DNA of 64,000 bases from Microvirga roseola (lineage in GTDB: Bacteria; Pseudomonadota; Alphaproteobacteria; Rhizobiales; Beijerinckiaceae): positions 62,001 through 126,000 of the forward strand of contig NZ_JAJATX010000007.1 of NCBI RefSeq assembly GCF_020866965.1, in the 5' to 3' direction. Within the stretch, counting starts at the first letter, position 1. Each line of letters begins with the position of its first letter. Under the pieces are notes generated by a model that searched no databases, had not been told where the DNA came from, and worked only from the letters and a program-made list of their open reading frames with translations. The position numbers and the translations under genes were made by a program. Below are positions 19,437-28,510 of the stretch, piece after piece.

Positions 19437-19450
19437 TCGGAGCGCTGCGA
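19437..19450. promoter_or_regulatory. Second LacI-type operator-like dyad, before the regulator gene
   Basis: TCGGAGCGCTGCGA is symmetric at 12 of 14 positions and shares the core and flanks (TC..AGCGCT.CGA) with the operator in the operon promoter, 131 bases away centre to centre. It lies just past the likely start of the regulator transcript, so it may serve autoregulation or looping. Confidence 0.5.
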
Positions 19451-19467
19451 AACAATAAGGATAATCG

Positions 19468-20526
19468 GTGGATACTGGCAGCGGCACCGCACAGATTCGG
19501 GAGCCCCGCAGACGGCGGAAGATGCAGCGCGTCACCATGATGGACGTCGCCAAGCTCGCCCAGGTCTCCCCTTCCACCGTCTCGCTCTATTTGCGCAAGC
19601 CGGAGGCCGTTTCTCCGGCGGCGGGCCAGGAGATCGCCCGCGCCATCGGCGCCCTGGGCTATGTTCCCAACCTCGTGGCAGGCGGCCTCGCCGCCGCCTC
19701 CTCGCGGGTCGTCAGCATTATCGTGCCGTCCATCCGCAACGCCTTCTTCGCGGAAACCGTCTCGACCCTTCAGTCGGAACTCGCCGCCGAGGGCCTGCAG
19801 GTCCTCCTCGGGCACAGCGAATACGGCGAGGCACAGGAGGAGGCCCTGGTGCGCACAGCCCTCTCCTGGGCTCCGGCCGCCATCGTTCTCACCGGCCTCT
19901 CCCATAGCCCGGGCACGCGCAAGCTGCTGGAGGCCAGCGGCGTGCCTGTCGTGGAGATGTGGGAGTTGGGCGGCGAGCCGCTGGACATGGCTGTCGGCTT
20001 CAACCATCCGCAGGTCGGCGCCTCGGCCGCCCGACATCTGCTCTCCAAAGGGCGCCGGAATCTCGCCTTTCTCGGAGCCCGCATGCAGGAGGACCACCGC
20101 GCCGCGCAGCGCGCCAGCGGTTTCGAGGAGGCATGCGGGGCCGGCGGGGCTACCGCTTGCGAGGTCATCAATCATCTCGGCGCCGCAACCGTGGAGGCGG
20201 GCACCCTTCTCCTGAACCGGGCGCTCCAGCAGATCCCGGACCTCGACGGAATCGCCTGCTCGAACGATCTGATTGCGCTTGGCGTCCTCTTCGAATGTCA
20301 GCGCCAGGGCATCGCGATCCCGGGACAGGTCGCCGTGATCGGCTTCGGGGATCTCGACTTCAGCGCCTCATGCATTCCCTCGCTCACCACGATCAGGCCC
20401 TCGGGAGACCTGATCGGCAAGGAGGTGGCGCGCCTGATCCTGAGCAGCATTCAGGGCGCCCGGGTCGAGGGAGCCCAGCGCATCATCGACACTCACCATG
20501 TCCTGATCGAGCGGCGCAGCACGTGA
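19468..20526 (+). CDS. LacI-family repressor, probable regulator of the sulfoquinovose operon
   Basis: A 352-residue regulator. The LacI-type HTH is at about residues 22-45 (MMDVAKLAQVSPSTVSLYLR), followed by the hinge helix (VPNLVAGGLAA), which contacts the AGCGCT-type operator centre. The remaining 270 residues form the periplasmic-binding-like effector domain. It starts at GTG 19468 behind AAGG; an ATG at 19522 would drop a basic N-terminal extension. It is divergent from the operon, and operator-like dyads precede both units. By analogy with other sulfoglycolytic clusters it should be released by sulfoquinovose or a pathway intermediate; that is inference. Confidence 0.85.
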   Translation: MDTGSGTAQIREPRRRRKMQRVTMMDVAKLAQVSPSTVSLYLRKPEAVSPAAGQEIARAIGALGYVPNLVAGGLAAASSRVVSIIVPSIRNAFFAETVSTLQSELAAEGLQVLLGHSEYGEAQEEALVRTALSWAPAAIVLTGLSHSPGTRKLLEASGVPVVEMWELGGEPLDMAVGFNHPQVGASAARHLLSKGRRNLAFLGARMQEDHRAAQRASGFEEACGAGGATACEVINHLGAATVEAGTLLLNRALQQIPDLDGIACSNDLIALGVLFECQRQGIAIPGQVAVIGFGDLDFSASCIPSLTTIRPSGDLIGKEVARLILSSIQGARVEGAQRIIDTHHVLIERRST

Positions 20527-20571
20527 CCATCCTGCAGGCTTGGAACCGCAAGCCGCCAGCCGCAAAGGAAC

Positions 20572-20603
20572 AGCCCCGGCCGCATGACAGCCGGGGCTTT
20601 TTC
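20572..20603 (+). terminator. Intrinsic terminator of the LacI-type regulator gene
   Basis: AGCCCCGGC and GCCGGGGCT form a 9-bp stem with a nine-base loop, followed by TTTTT. The convergent glycine-rich protein gene ends 24 bases further on. Confidence 0.85.
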
Positions 20604-20626
20604 GATCTGCTGACGCTCAGGCTCGC

Positions 20627-21724
20627 TTAGCGCTCGTGTCCGCCGCGGCCACCGGAGCCGCCATGGCCACCATGCCCACCGGAGCCGCCGTGTCCACCGC
20701 CGGCCGGGTTGCCCGGACCATGTCCGCCGGGAGCGCCACCGGGGTCGGAATGGCCTCCGCAGTTGCACCCCTCCGAGCCGCCACCGCCAGACCCGCCGCC
20801 TCCGGAGCCACCGCCGCCGGAGCCACCGCCCCCTCCGGAGCCTCCAGACCCTCCGCCGCCAGAGCCGCCTCCGCCAGATCCGCCGCCTCCAGTGCCACCG
20901 CCGCCGGAGCCACCGCCCCCTCCGGAGCCTCCAGACCCTCCGCCGCCAGAGCCGCCGCCGCCAGATCCGCCGCCTCCCGTGCCACCGCCGCCGGAGCCCC
21001 CGCCCCCTCCGGAGCCTCCCGACCCGCCGCCGCCAGAGCCGCCGCCGCCAGATCCGCCGCCTCCCGTGCCACCGCCGCCGGAGCCACCGCCCCCTCCGGA
21101 GCCTCCAGACCCTCCGCCGCCAGAGCCGCCGCCGGACGAGCCTCCGCCTCCGCCGCCTTTACCGCCGCCGCTGCTGCCGCCTCCACCCGTGCCGCCGCCG
21201 GAGCCGCCGCCGGTTCCGCCCCCAGAGCCCCCGCCTCCGGAGCCTCCCCCGCCGGAACCTCCTCCCGGGCTGCCACCGTCATTGCTGGCCATCGACTCGC
21301 CGCCACTCCCGCCCTGGCGGCTGGTGCAGACGGCCCGCCCGGTCGCAGGATCGATCCAGCCGTCGCTGTAGGCGCAGTTCCGATTCCAGAATGGACTTGC
21401 GAAAGAAGGCGCCGGAGCGGCCACCGGCACCGCCGGGCTCCGCGGAAGCGGCGCAGCGCCCGTCGAGCCCGTCACGACAACGTCCCGATCCCATCCGCGA
21501 TTGGCGGCACGCTGTGCTGGAGGCACAACGGCGCAACGGCAGATTTCCTGACCGCGCACGATGCGCAGGCGACAATTCGTGTACATGGATGTGTCGGGAA
21601 CATCGGGCACGCATTGCCGAACAGGCCCTGCTCCGGGACCGAACAGGTCGGCTGCCAGCAACGATGTCGGCGAGACAAGGAATAAAAGAGAGCCGGAGAG
21701 AGCAAGGGCGTGCAAACGCTTCAT
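20627..21724 (-). CDS. Secreted glycine/serine-repeat protein
   Basis: A 365-residue protein. A signal peptide (residues 1-24, LALSGSLLFLVSPTSLLA) is followed by a region of about 120 residues with six cysteines (for example CVPDVPDTSMYTNCRL, QEICRC, NRNCAYSDGW and AVC). Then comes a long GGGGS-type repeat (about 145-320) and a tail with CNC and a Gly/His-rich end (GGHGGSGGHGGHGG). The Gly/His tail could bind metal. It is probably exported to the periplasm or cell surface. I know no family for it. The DNA repeat has an 87-bp period. Nothing links it to the neighbouring operons. Confidence 0.7.
   Translation of the reverse strand: MKRLHALALSGSLLFLVSPTSLLAADLFGPGAGPVRQCVPDVPDTSMYTNCRLRIVRGQEICRCAVVPPAQRAANRGWDRDVVVTGSTGAAPLPRSPAVPVAAPAPSFASPFWNRNCAYSDGWIDPATGRAVCTSRQGGSGGESMASNDGGSPGGGSGGGGSGGGGSGGGTGGGSGGGTGGGGSSGGGKGGGGGGSSGGGSGGGGSGGSGGGGGSGGGGTGGGGSGGGGSGGGGSGGSGGGGGSGGGGTGGGGSGGGGSGGGGSGGSGGGGGSGGGGTGGGGSGGGGSGGGGSGGSGGGGGSGGGGSGGGGSGGGGSEGCNCGGHSDPGGAPGGHGPGNPAGGGHGGSGGHGGHGGSGGRGGHER
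20804..21151 (-). repeat. 87-bp minisatellite coding for 29-residue glycine repeat units
   Basis: Landmark threonine codons recur at 20891, 20978 and 21065, exactly 87 bases apart. Each unit codes for three GGGGS blocks, GGS, GGGGGS and GGGGT. The second and third units are nearly identical in DNA; the outer ones are diverged or end in serine. Because the period is a multiple of three, unit gain or loss keeps the frame. Confidence 0.8.
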
Positions 21725-22207
21725 AGTTCACCTTCACATGAGCAGCGGGAATCTGGGCTCCTTGGACAGAGAACTATGCTATACCTTGATATTAATCCTA
21801 ATTTCGATTGATCGTCGGAGTTATCACGTATCTCTTTATTCTTCTGTGCTTATTCTTTTTTCTGCTCAGTCACTCAAATTGGTTAGTTGCGCTCCCGCTA
21901 ACCGCTTACCCCTTGTGGCTTGCCGGCCAGCCCGCCTCGACGCCCGGCGCGGCTCCTTGCCCCAACGAAAGGGACCTCGCCTGTGGCCTATAGGGCCGCG
22001 ACATCCATTAGCCCATGGTAGTGGGGGCTGCGCTCAAGTCGGCTCTTGTGGTTCCCGACCCACCGTTTAAGAATGCCTCGCAACAAGGCTCCTCAAGAGC
22101 CGCCGGCAAAGACCGGTAGGTCGTGCGGAACAACAAGAAACCGCACGCCAGAGGAAACGAGGCCAGCCTGCGCGCGCAAGCGTGCGGAGACCAGGGAGGT
22201 GACGTCG
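21725..22207. other. AT-rich divergent intergenic region, no gene called
   Basis: About 480 bases between the secreted repeat protein and the acyl-CoA ligase. The part next to the repeat protein (21770-21860) is markedly AT-rich for this genome and probably holds its promoter. A frame at 21808-21993 codes for a hydrophobic stretch but starts at TTG without a ribosome site. The frame of the ligase stays open upstream to 22046, but its content (arginine-rich, no family match) looks non-coding. Confidence 0.5.
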
Positions 22208-24190
22208 GTGGCGACGGCAGCGGATTCGCGCGAGGATACGTTCCCCAAACTGCTTGCGCGGAATGCGCGCGTCCGCCCGGACCGGACGGCGTTCAGGCAC
22301 AAGGATCTCGGCATCTGGCAGTCCTGGACCTGGAAAGAGGTTCACGAGATCGTCCGCGCCTATGCCGCGGGCCTGCAGGCGCTGGGCCTTCAGCGCGGCG
22401 GCAAGATCGCCATTGTCGGATACAACCGTCCCTATCTCTACTGGACCATCGCCGCCGCCCAGTGGCTCGGCGCCGTGCCGATTCCCGTCTATGCCGATTC
22501 CGTTGCGGAAGAGATGGCCTATGTCCTCGCCCATGCGGAAGTGACCCTGGCGGCGGTGCAGGACCAGGAGCAGGTCGACAAGATCCTCTCCGTCTCCGAC
22601 CAGATGCCGCAGCTCGCCCATGTGCTCTACGACGAGGACAAGGGCCTGAGGGACTACGACCACAGCCGCCTGCACTCCATCGTGTCCGTGATCGAGGAGG
22701 GTCGCGCGCGACTGGCCGAACCGCAGGCGATGGCGGCGGTCGAGGGCGAACTCCAGGCCGGGAAAGGCTCGGACCTTGCAATCATTCTCTACACTTCGGG
22801 CACAACGGGCCGCCCCAAAGGCGTGATGCTCACCTCCAACGCCGTCATCGCGGCGGCGCGGATCGGCTGCGACTTCGACAAGCTCGACGAGACGGACGAG
22901 ATCCTGGCCTATCTGCCGATCGCCTGGGTCGGCGACCACATCTTCTCCTACGCGCAGGCAATCCTCGCCGGGATGTGCGTGAACTGCCCCGAAAGCCCCG
23001 AGACCGTGGCCGAGGACCGGCGCGAGATCGGCGCCACCTACATCTTCGCGCCGCCGCGCATCTTCGAAAGCATGCTGACGCTCACCATGGTGCGCATCGA
23101 GGATGCCTCGGCCCTGAAGCGCGGCATGTTCCACTTCTTCATCCGCCACGCGAACAAGGTCGGCGAGCGAATCCTGAACCGGGAAGCCGGGATCGGTCTC
23201 TGGGACCGCTTCCTCTGGCATGTGGGCAACGTGCTGGTCTATGCCCCCCTGCGCAACCGCTTCGGCATGACCCGCGTGCGCACTGGCTACACCGCGGGCG
23301 AGGCCATCGGGCCGGAAATCTTCCGCTTCTACCGCTCCATCGGCGTGAACCTGAAGCAGCTCTACGGACAGACCGAAGCGGGCGTCTACATCACCATGCA
23401 GCCGGACGGCGAGATCCGAGCCGACACGGTGGGCCGCCCCGCTCCCGGAATCGAGATCCGGATCGCGGAGAACGGCGAGGTTCTCTACCGCTCCCCGGGC
23501 GTCTTCACGGGCTACTACAAGGACGAGGAGAAGACGACGGAAACGAAGACGCCCGACGGCTTCGTGCATTCGGGAGATGCGGGCTTCTTCGACCAGACCG
23601 GCCATCTCAAAATCATCGACCGGGCCAAGGATGTGGGCAAGATGCGCGACGGTGCGCTCTTCCCGCCGAAATACATCGAGAACAAGCTGAAGTTCTACCC
23701 CAACATCAAGGAGACGGTCTGCTTCGGAGACGGACGGGACTATGTCGCCTGCTTCATCAACATCGATCTCGTGGCGGTCAGCAACTGGGCCGAGCGCAAC
23801 GGGGTCGTCTACGCCTCCTATCAGGAGCTCGCAGGCCACCCGCTGGTCTACGACATGATCGAGAAGCACGTGGACGAGGTGAACCGCTCGCTCGCCTCCG
23901 AGCCTCGCATGGGCGGCGCCCAGATCAAGCGCTTCCTGATCCTGCACAAGGAGCTCGACGCCGACGACGGCGAGCTGACGCGGACCCAGAAGGTGCGCCG
24001 CGGCTTCATCGCCGATCGCTATGCCCCGCTCATCCAGGCGCTCTACAGCGGAGCGACCGAAGCCGACATCTCGACCGAAGTCACCTTCGAGGATGGCCGC
24101 AAGGGCGTAATCTCCGCCCGCGTGAAGATCCGCGACATGGATCTCTACCCGATCGAGCCAGCCACATCCCTCCCGGAGGCCGCGGAATGA
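22208..24190 (+). CDS. Long-chain-type acyl-CoA synthetase (AMP-binding) linked to a LIV-type transporter
   Basis: A protein of about 660 residues from the adenylate-forming family. The P-loop-like motif YTSGTTGRPKGVML is present, as are YGQTEAGV, the adenylate-binding YKDEEKT and HSGDAGFFD motifs, and the DR before a shortened hinge (IIDRAKD). The length and the region after the hinge resemble FadD15-type long-chain acyl-CoA ligases. I start at GTG 22208 with GGGAGG upstream; the open frame reaches further up but that part has no family match. It overlaps livG by ATGA. With the transporter and the second ligase it should activate the imported acid as a CoA thioester. The substrate is unknown. 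Confidence 0.82.
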   Translation: MATAADSREDTFPKLLARNARVRPDRTAFRHKDLGIWQSWTWKEVHEIVRAYAAGLQALGLQRGGKIAIVGYNRPYLYWTIAAAQWLGAVPIPVYADSVAEEMAYVLAHAEVTLAAVQDQEQVDKILSVSDQMPQLAHVLYDEDKGLRDYDHSRLHSIVSVIEEGRARLAEPQAMAAVEGELQAGKGSDLAIILYTSGTTGRPKGVMLTSNAVIAAARIGCDFDKLDETDEILAYLPIAWVGDHIFSYAQAILAGMCVNCPESPETVAEDRREIGATYIFAPPRIFESMLTLTMVRIEDASALKRGMFHFFIRHANKVGERILNREAGIGLWDRFLWHVGNVLVYAPLRNRFGMTRVRTGYTAGEAIGPEIFRFYRSIGVNLKQLYGQTEAGVYITMQPDGEIRADTVGRPAPGIEIRIAENGEVLYRSPGVFTGYYKDEEKTTETKTPDGFVHSGDAGFFDQTGHLKIIDRAKDVGKMRDGALFPPKYIENKLKFYPNIKETVCFGDGRDYVACFINIDLVAVSNWAERNGVVYASYQELAGHPLVYDMIEKHVDEVNRSLASEPRMGGAQIKRFLILHKELDADDGELTRTQKVRRGFIADRYAPLIQALYSGATEADISTEVTFEDGRKGVISARVKIRDMDLYPIEPATSLPEAAE

Positions 24191-24987
24191 GAGCGCCCGA
24201 TCATCCCATTCTCGCCAAGGGCGACGTGCTGCTCGCCGTCGAGAACGTGTCCTTGGGTTTCGGCGGCGTGAAGGCCCTGACGGACGTGTCCTTCGACATC
24301 CGCAAGAGCGAGATCCGCGCCATCATCGGGCCGAACGGCGCCGGCAAGACCTCAATGCTCAACTGCATCAACGGCTTCTACTATCCGACCGAGGGCAGCA
24401 TCACCTTCCAGGGTCTCAAGCGTCCCAAGATGCGCCCCTACGAGGCGGCGCGCGGCGGCATCGCCCGCACCTTCCAGAACGTCGCCCTCTTCAAGAGCAT
24501 GTCGACCCTCGACAACATCATGGCCGGGCGCTCGATCAAGATGCGCTCTAACTTCTTCTGGCAGCTCTTCCGCCATGGCCCGGCCATGAGGGAGGAGGTG
24601 GAGCACAGGAAGGTGGTGGAGGAGATCATCGACTTCCTCGAGATCCAGCACATCCGCAAGACCCCGGTGGGACGCCTGCCCTATGGCCTGCAGAAGCGGG
24701 TCGAGCTGGCCCGCGCGCTCGCCATGGAGCCGGAGCTCCTGCTGCTCGACGAGCCCATGGCCGGCATGAATCTGGAAGAAAAGGAAGACATGTCCCGCTT
24801 CATCATTGAGGTGAACCAGCAGTTCGGCACCACCATCGCTCTCATCGAGCACGACATGGGCGTGGTGATGGACCTCTCCGACCGGGTCGTGGTGCTGGAA
24901 TACGGCCGCAAGATCGCGGACGGCACCCCCGACGAGGTGAAGCGCGATCAGCGCGTCATCGACGCCTATCTCGGCGTGGCGCACTGA
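24187..24987 (+). CDS. livG: Branched-chain-amino-acid-type ABC transporter ATPase (LivG)
   Basis: A 266-residue ATPase with Walker A GPNGAGKTS, the LivG-typical Q-loop stretch GIARTFQNVALF, a signature variant LPYGLQKRVELARAL, and Walker B LLLLDEPMAGMN. In the signature the usual LSGGQ is replaced by LPYGLQ, a form seen in HAAT-family LivG proteins of ligase-linked clusters. Start ATG 24187 overlaps the ligase stop (ATGA). It works with LivF on the permeases LivH and LivM. Confidence 0.88.
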   Translation: MRAPDHPILAKGDVLLAVENVSLGFGGVKALTDVSFDIRKSEIRAIIGPNGAGKTSMLNCINGFYYPTEGSITFQGLKRPKMRPYEAARGGIARTFQNVALFKSMSTLDNIMAGRSIKMRSNFFWQLFRHGPAMREEVEHRKVVEEIIDFLEIQHIRKTPVGRLPYGLQKRVELARALAMEPELLLLDEPMAGMNLEEKEDMSRFIIEVNQQFGTTIALIEHDMGVVMDLSDRVVVLEYGRKIADGTPDEVKRDQRVIDAYLGVAH

Positions 24988-24999
24988 GGGCGAGAAGCG

Positions 25000-25956
25000 A
25001 TGGACATTCTCTACAAGATCTTCATCGAGCCCTTCGTCTTCATGGGTGAGGCGCCGGATCTCCTGATCCAGACGCTGTGGGAAGGGCTGGTCTCCGGGAT
25101 CCTCTATGCCCTGATCGCGCTCGGCTTCGTCCTCATCTTCAAGGCCTCGGGCGTGTTCAACTTCGCGCAGGGTATCATGGTCGTCTTCTCGGCCCTGATC
25201 CTGGTGGGGCTCTACGAGCAGGGCGTGCCCGCCCTCCTCGCCCTCCTCCTGACCGGTGGCGCGATGCTGATCCTGGCTCTCACGGTGGAGCGCGTGGTTC
25301 TGCGCCCCCTCGTGAACCAGCCCGACATCATCCTCTTCATGGCGACCTTCGGGCTCACCTATTTCCTGATCGGCTTCGGCGAGCTCATCTTCGGCGGCAG
25401 CCCAAAGGAGATGATCACGAGCGAACTCTACCTGCCCCAGGGCACGACGGAGGTTGAGATGCTGGGCGGCTTCGTGCGCTTCCAGCACCTCGACATCGCC
25501 GCGACCGTTATCGCGTCGATCATGATCGGCCTGCTTGCGGTCTTCTTCTCGAAGACCCGTATCGGCCGGGCGCTCCGCGCCGTCGCGGACAGCCACAAGG
25601 CCGCCCTTTCGGTCGGCATCTCGCTCAACCAGATCTGGGTCATCGTGTGGTTCGCCGCCGGCATCGTGGCCCTGGTGGCCGGCATCATGTGGGGCGCACG
25701 CGCGGGCGTGTCCTTCTCGCTGCAGATCATTGCGCTGAAGGCCTTGCCCGTCCTCATCCTCGGCGGCTTCACCTCCATCCCCGGAGCCATCATCGGCGGG
25801 CTCATCATCGGCATCGGCGAGAAGCTCGGGGAATTCTATTGGGGGCCCCTGGTCGGCGGCGGCATCGAGACGTGGCTCGCCTACGTCATCGCCCTCCTGT
25901 TCCTGCTCTACAGGCCGCAGGGCCTGTTCGGCGAGAAGATCATCGAACGGATTTGA
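25000..25956 (+). CDS. livH: Branched-chain-amino-acid-type ABC permease (LivH)
   Basis: A 318-residue permease with about eight spans and the LivH opening (GLVSGILYALIALGFVLIFKASGVFNFAQG). The conserved cytoplasmic segment TRIGRALRAVADSHKAA couples to the ATPases. It follows livG by 12 bases and precedes livM by 14. Confidence 0.88.
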   Translation: MDILYKIFIEPFVFMGEAPDLLIQTLWEGLVSGILYALIALGFVLIFKASGVFNFAQGIMVVFSALILVGLYEQGVPALLALLLTGGAMLILALTVERVVLRPLVNQPDIILFMATFGLTYFLIGFGELIFGGSPKEMITSELYLPQGTTEVEMLGGFVRFQHLDIAATVIASIMIGLLAVFFSKTRIGRALRAVADSHKAALSVGISLNQIWVIVWFAAGIVALVAGIMWGARAGVSFSLQIIALKALPVLILGGFTSIPGAIIGGLIIGIGEKLGEFYWGPLVGGGIETWLAYVIALLFLLYRPQGLFGEKIIERI

Positions 25957-25970
25957 GGGAGAAGAGTTAA

Positions 25971-27056
25971 GTGCTCTACCGTGAGGCTGGCCAATTCAAG
26001 ACGAACTATGTCGCCGACCGGGCGATCTTCCCCTTACGCGAGGACAGGATCGGCCTCGGCCTCATCGTCCTGGTCGCCTATTCGCTTGCCTTTCTCGGCA
26101 ACGACTTCCTGCTCCAGGCGGTGCTGATCCCGTTCCTGGTGTTCTCTCTCGCCGCCATCGGCCTGAACATCCTCACCGGCTATACGGGCCTCCTGTCGCT
26201 CGGCACCGGCGCGTTCATGGGGGTCGGGGCCTATGCCTGCTACAAGCTGATGACCGCCTTTCCGGAGGTGAACGTCATCGTCTGGATTTTCGTCTCCGGC
26301 TTCTTCTCGGCGGGCATCGGCGCCCTGTTCGGGCTTCCTTCCCTGCGCATCAAGGGATTCTACCTCGCGGTCGCGACGCTGGCGGCGCAATTCTTCCTGC
26401 AATGGTGCTTCATCCGCATCCCGTGGCTCGTGAACTACAATGTGTCGGGAGCGCTCGAGGCGCCCCTGCGCACCCTGTTCGGCATCCCGATCGTCGGCGC
26501 GACCGCCACGCCGCAGACCCGCTATCTGGTGGTGCTGACCATCGTCATCGTGCTCACCTGGCTCGCTTCCAACCTCGTCCATGGCCGCATCGGGCGCATG
26601 TGGATCGCGATCCGCGACATGGACCTCGCCGCCGAGCTCATGGGCATCCGTCCCCTCCAGACGAAGCTCCTGGCCTTCGCGGTCTCGTCCTATTACTGCG
26701 GCGTCGCCGGAGCCCTGCTCGTCTTCCTCTGGTACGGCGGCGCGGAATACGACGTCTTCAACATCAACCAATCGTTCTTCATCCTGTTCATGGTCATCAT
26801 CGGCGGCCTGGGCAGCCTGATCGGCTCGTTCTTCGGGGCGGCGCTCATCTTCATCATGCCCATCGTTCTGGGCATCGTGCTGCCGGCTATCTTCGAGCCC
26901 CTCGGCATTCCGATCGCCGCCGAGACCATCGAACACCTGCGCTTCATGATCGTGGGCGCGCTCATCATCTTCTTCCTAATCGTGGAACCGCACGGCCTCG
27001 CGCGGCTCTGGCAGATCGGCAAACAGAAGCTCCTGGTCTGGCCGTTCCCCTACTGA
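25971..27056 (+). CDS. livM: Branched-chain-amino-acid-type ABC permease (LivM)
   Basis: A 361-residue permease with about ten spans. The LivM hallmarks are GLNILTGYTGLLSLG and the coupling segment GRIGRMWIAIRDMDLAAELMG. It starts at GTG 25971 behind GAGGGAGAAGAG. It forms the channel with LivH. Confidence 0.87.
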   Translation: MLYREAGQFKTNYVADRAIFPLREDRIGLGLIVLVAYSLAFLGNDFLLQAVLIPFLVFSLAAIGLNILTGYTGLLSLGTGAFMGVGAYACYKLMTAFPEVNVIVWIFVSGFFSAGIGALFGLPSLRIKGFYLAVATLAAQFFLQWCFIRIPWLVNYNVSGALEAPLRTLFGIPIVGATATPQTRYLVVLTIVIVLTWLASNLVHGRIGRMWIAIRDMDLAAELMGIRPLQTKLLAFAVSSYYCGVAGALLVFLWYGGAEYDVFNINQSFFILFMVIIGGLGSLIGSFFGAALIFIMPIVLGIVLPAIFEPLGIPIAAETIEHLRFMIVGALIIFFLIVEPHGLARLWQIGKQKLLVWPFPY

Positions 27057-27129
27057 CAGCGGACCATAAGGAGACGGGAACTACGAACCTCCGGCGTGAT
27101 GCCGGACAACAACGGGAGGAAACGCAGAA

Positions 27130-28452
27130 ATGTCGTTTCGAAAACTGAGCCTTGGACTGGCCGTTGCGACCCTGGTCGGCGGCGCTACCCTTCCTGCCTT
27201 CGCGCAGGACTCCGTCTATGTGCCCCTCTTCACCTACCGCACGGGCCCCTTCGCCGGCTCCGGCATTCCCATCGCCGACGGCATGCATGACTACCTTCAG
27301 ATGCTGAACGAGCGCGACGGCGGCATCGGCGGCGTGAAGCTCGTGCTCGAAGAATGCGAAACGGGCTACGACACCAAGAAGGGCGTCGAGTGCTACGAGG
27401 CGGTGAAGGGCAAGAACCCGGTTATCGTCAATCCCTGGTCGACCGGCATCACCCTGCCGCTGATCCCCCGCGCCTCAGTGGACAAGATCCCGATCCTCTC
27501 CATGGCCTACGGCCTCTCGGCCTCGGCCCGCGGCGACATCTTCCCCTGGGTCTTCAACCCGCCGGCCACCTACTGGGACGGCCTGTCGATGATCGTCAAG
27601 TACATCGGCGAGAAGGAAGGGGGACTGGAGAAGCTCAAGGGCAAGAAGATCGGCTTCCTGCATCTCGACGCAGCCTTCGGCAAGGAGCCGGTCCCGCTGC
27701 TGCAGGAACTCGCCAAGCAGTATGGCTTCGAGGTGGCGCTCTATCCGGTCGCCGCCCAGGACATGCAGAATCAGTCCTCGCAATGGCTGAGCGTGCGCCG
27801 CGACCGTCCCGACTACATGATCATGTGGGGCTGGGGTGCCATGAACGGAGCCGCCGTCAAGGAAGCGGTCCGCTCGGGCTATCCGATGGACAAGTTCTAT
27901 TCCGTCTGGTGGCCGGGTGAGGACGACGCCCGTGCGGGCGGCGCAGGCGCCAAGGGCTTCAAGATGCTGAACTGGCATGCCGTCGGCACGGATTACCCTG
28001 CCCTGAAGGACATCCAGAAGCACGTGGTCGACAAGGGCCTCTCCAAGGCACCGAAGGATAAGGTCGGAGAGCTCCTCTATAATCGCGGCGTCTACAACTC
28101 GCTGCTGATCGCGGAAGGCATCGCCCAGGCCCAGACGGTCACCGGCAAGAAGGTCGTGACGGGCGAGGACGTGCGCCGCGGCATGGAGAACATCAAGCTC
28201 GATCCGGCCCGTCTCAAGGAGCTGGGGCTCGAAGGCTTCACGGATCCGATGGCTCTCACCTGCACGGACCACAACAGCCACAGCCCTGCCTTCATGCAGG
28301 AGTGGGACGGCTCGAAGTGGGTGAAGATTTCCGAGCCCATCAAGCCGATGACCGAGCAGGTCCGCGCCCAGCTCGACGCCGCAGCGAAGGACTATGCCGA
28401 CAAGAATCCCGGCTGGCCCAAGCGCTCGGAGCGTTGCGACAACCAGAGCTAA
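27130..28452 (+). CDS. LIV-type ABC transporter substrate-binding protein
   Basis: A 440-residue periplasmic protein with a signal peptide (residues 1-25, ending PAFAQ). The mature part follows the LivK/HAAT fold (YVPLFTYRTGPFAG near the start, LHLDAAFGKEPVPLLQELA in the middle). It ends with a conserved cysteine-containing tail (RSERCDN). The length is larger than amino-acid-binding LivK and fits binding proteins from ligase-linked clusters that take up aromatic or other carboxylic acids. The ligand cannot be told. Confidence 0.85.
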   Translation: MSFRKLSLGLAVATLVGGATLPAFAQDSVYVPLFTYRTGPFAGSGIPIADGMHDYLQMLNERDGGIGGVKLVLEECETGYDTKKGVECYEAVKGKNPVIVNPWSTGITLPLIPRASVDKIPILSMAYGLSASARGDIFPWVFNPPATYWDGLSMIVKYIGEKEGGLEKLKGKKIGFLHLDAAFGKEPVPLLQELAKQYGFEVALYPVAAQDMQNQSSQWLSVRRDRPDYMIMWGWGAMNGAAVKEAVRSGYPMDKFYSVWWPGEDDARAGGAGAKGFKMLNWHAVGTDYPALKDIQKHVVDKGLSKAPKDKVGELLYNRGVYNSLLIAEGIAQAQTVTGKKVVTGEDVRRGMENIKLDPARLKELGLEGFTDPMALTCTDHNSHSPAFMQEWDGSKWVKISEPIKPMTEQVRAQLDAAAKDYADKNPGWPKRSERCDNQS

Positions 28453-28460
28453 GACGACTG

Positions 28461-28510
28461 ACCCTCTCCCCGCGCAGGCCGGGTGTTCCCGGGCTCGGTG
28501 GGGAGAGGGT
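28461..28510. repeat. Palindromic intergenic repeat between the binding-protein and livF genes
   Basis: ACCCTCTCCCC (28461-28471) and GGGGAGAGGGT (28500-28510) are perfect 11-bp arms around an inner dyad (GGG, TGTT, CCC). A second, degenerate copy of similar arms lies near 28560-28615. Elements of this CCCTCTCCC form are common dispersed repeats in Rhizobiales genomes. Inside the transcript it would fold into a long hairpin. Confidence 0.7.

Noticed and set aside
20636-21685. Ala/Ser- and Pro/Glu-rich plus-strand frames opposite the glycine-repeat protein
   Set aside because: Open only because the GC-rich repeat lacks stops; the minus frame has the signal peptide and start.
21808-21993. 61-residue hydrophobic frame
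   Set aside because: Starts at TTG without ribosome site in an AT-rich promoter-like region; conservation would be needed.
22123-24186. Arg/Pro-rich frame overlapping the acyl-CoA ligase and running into livG
   Set aside because: Out-of-frame reading of the ligase gene; only the part from 24187 is real (livG).
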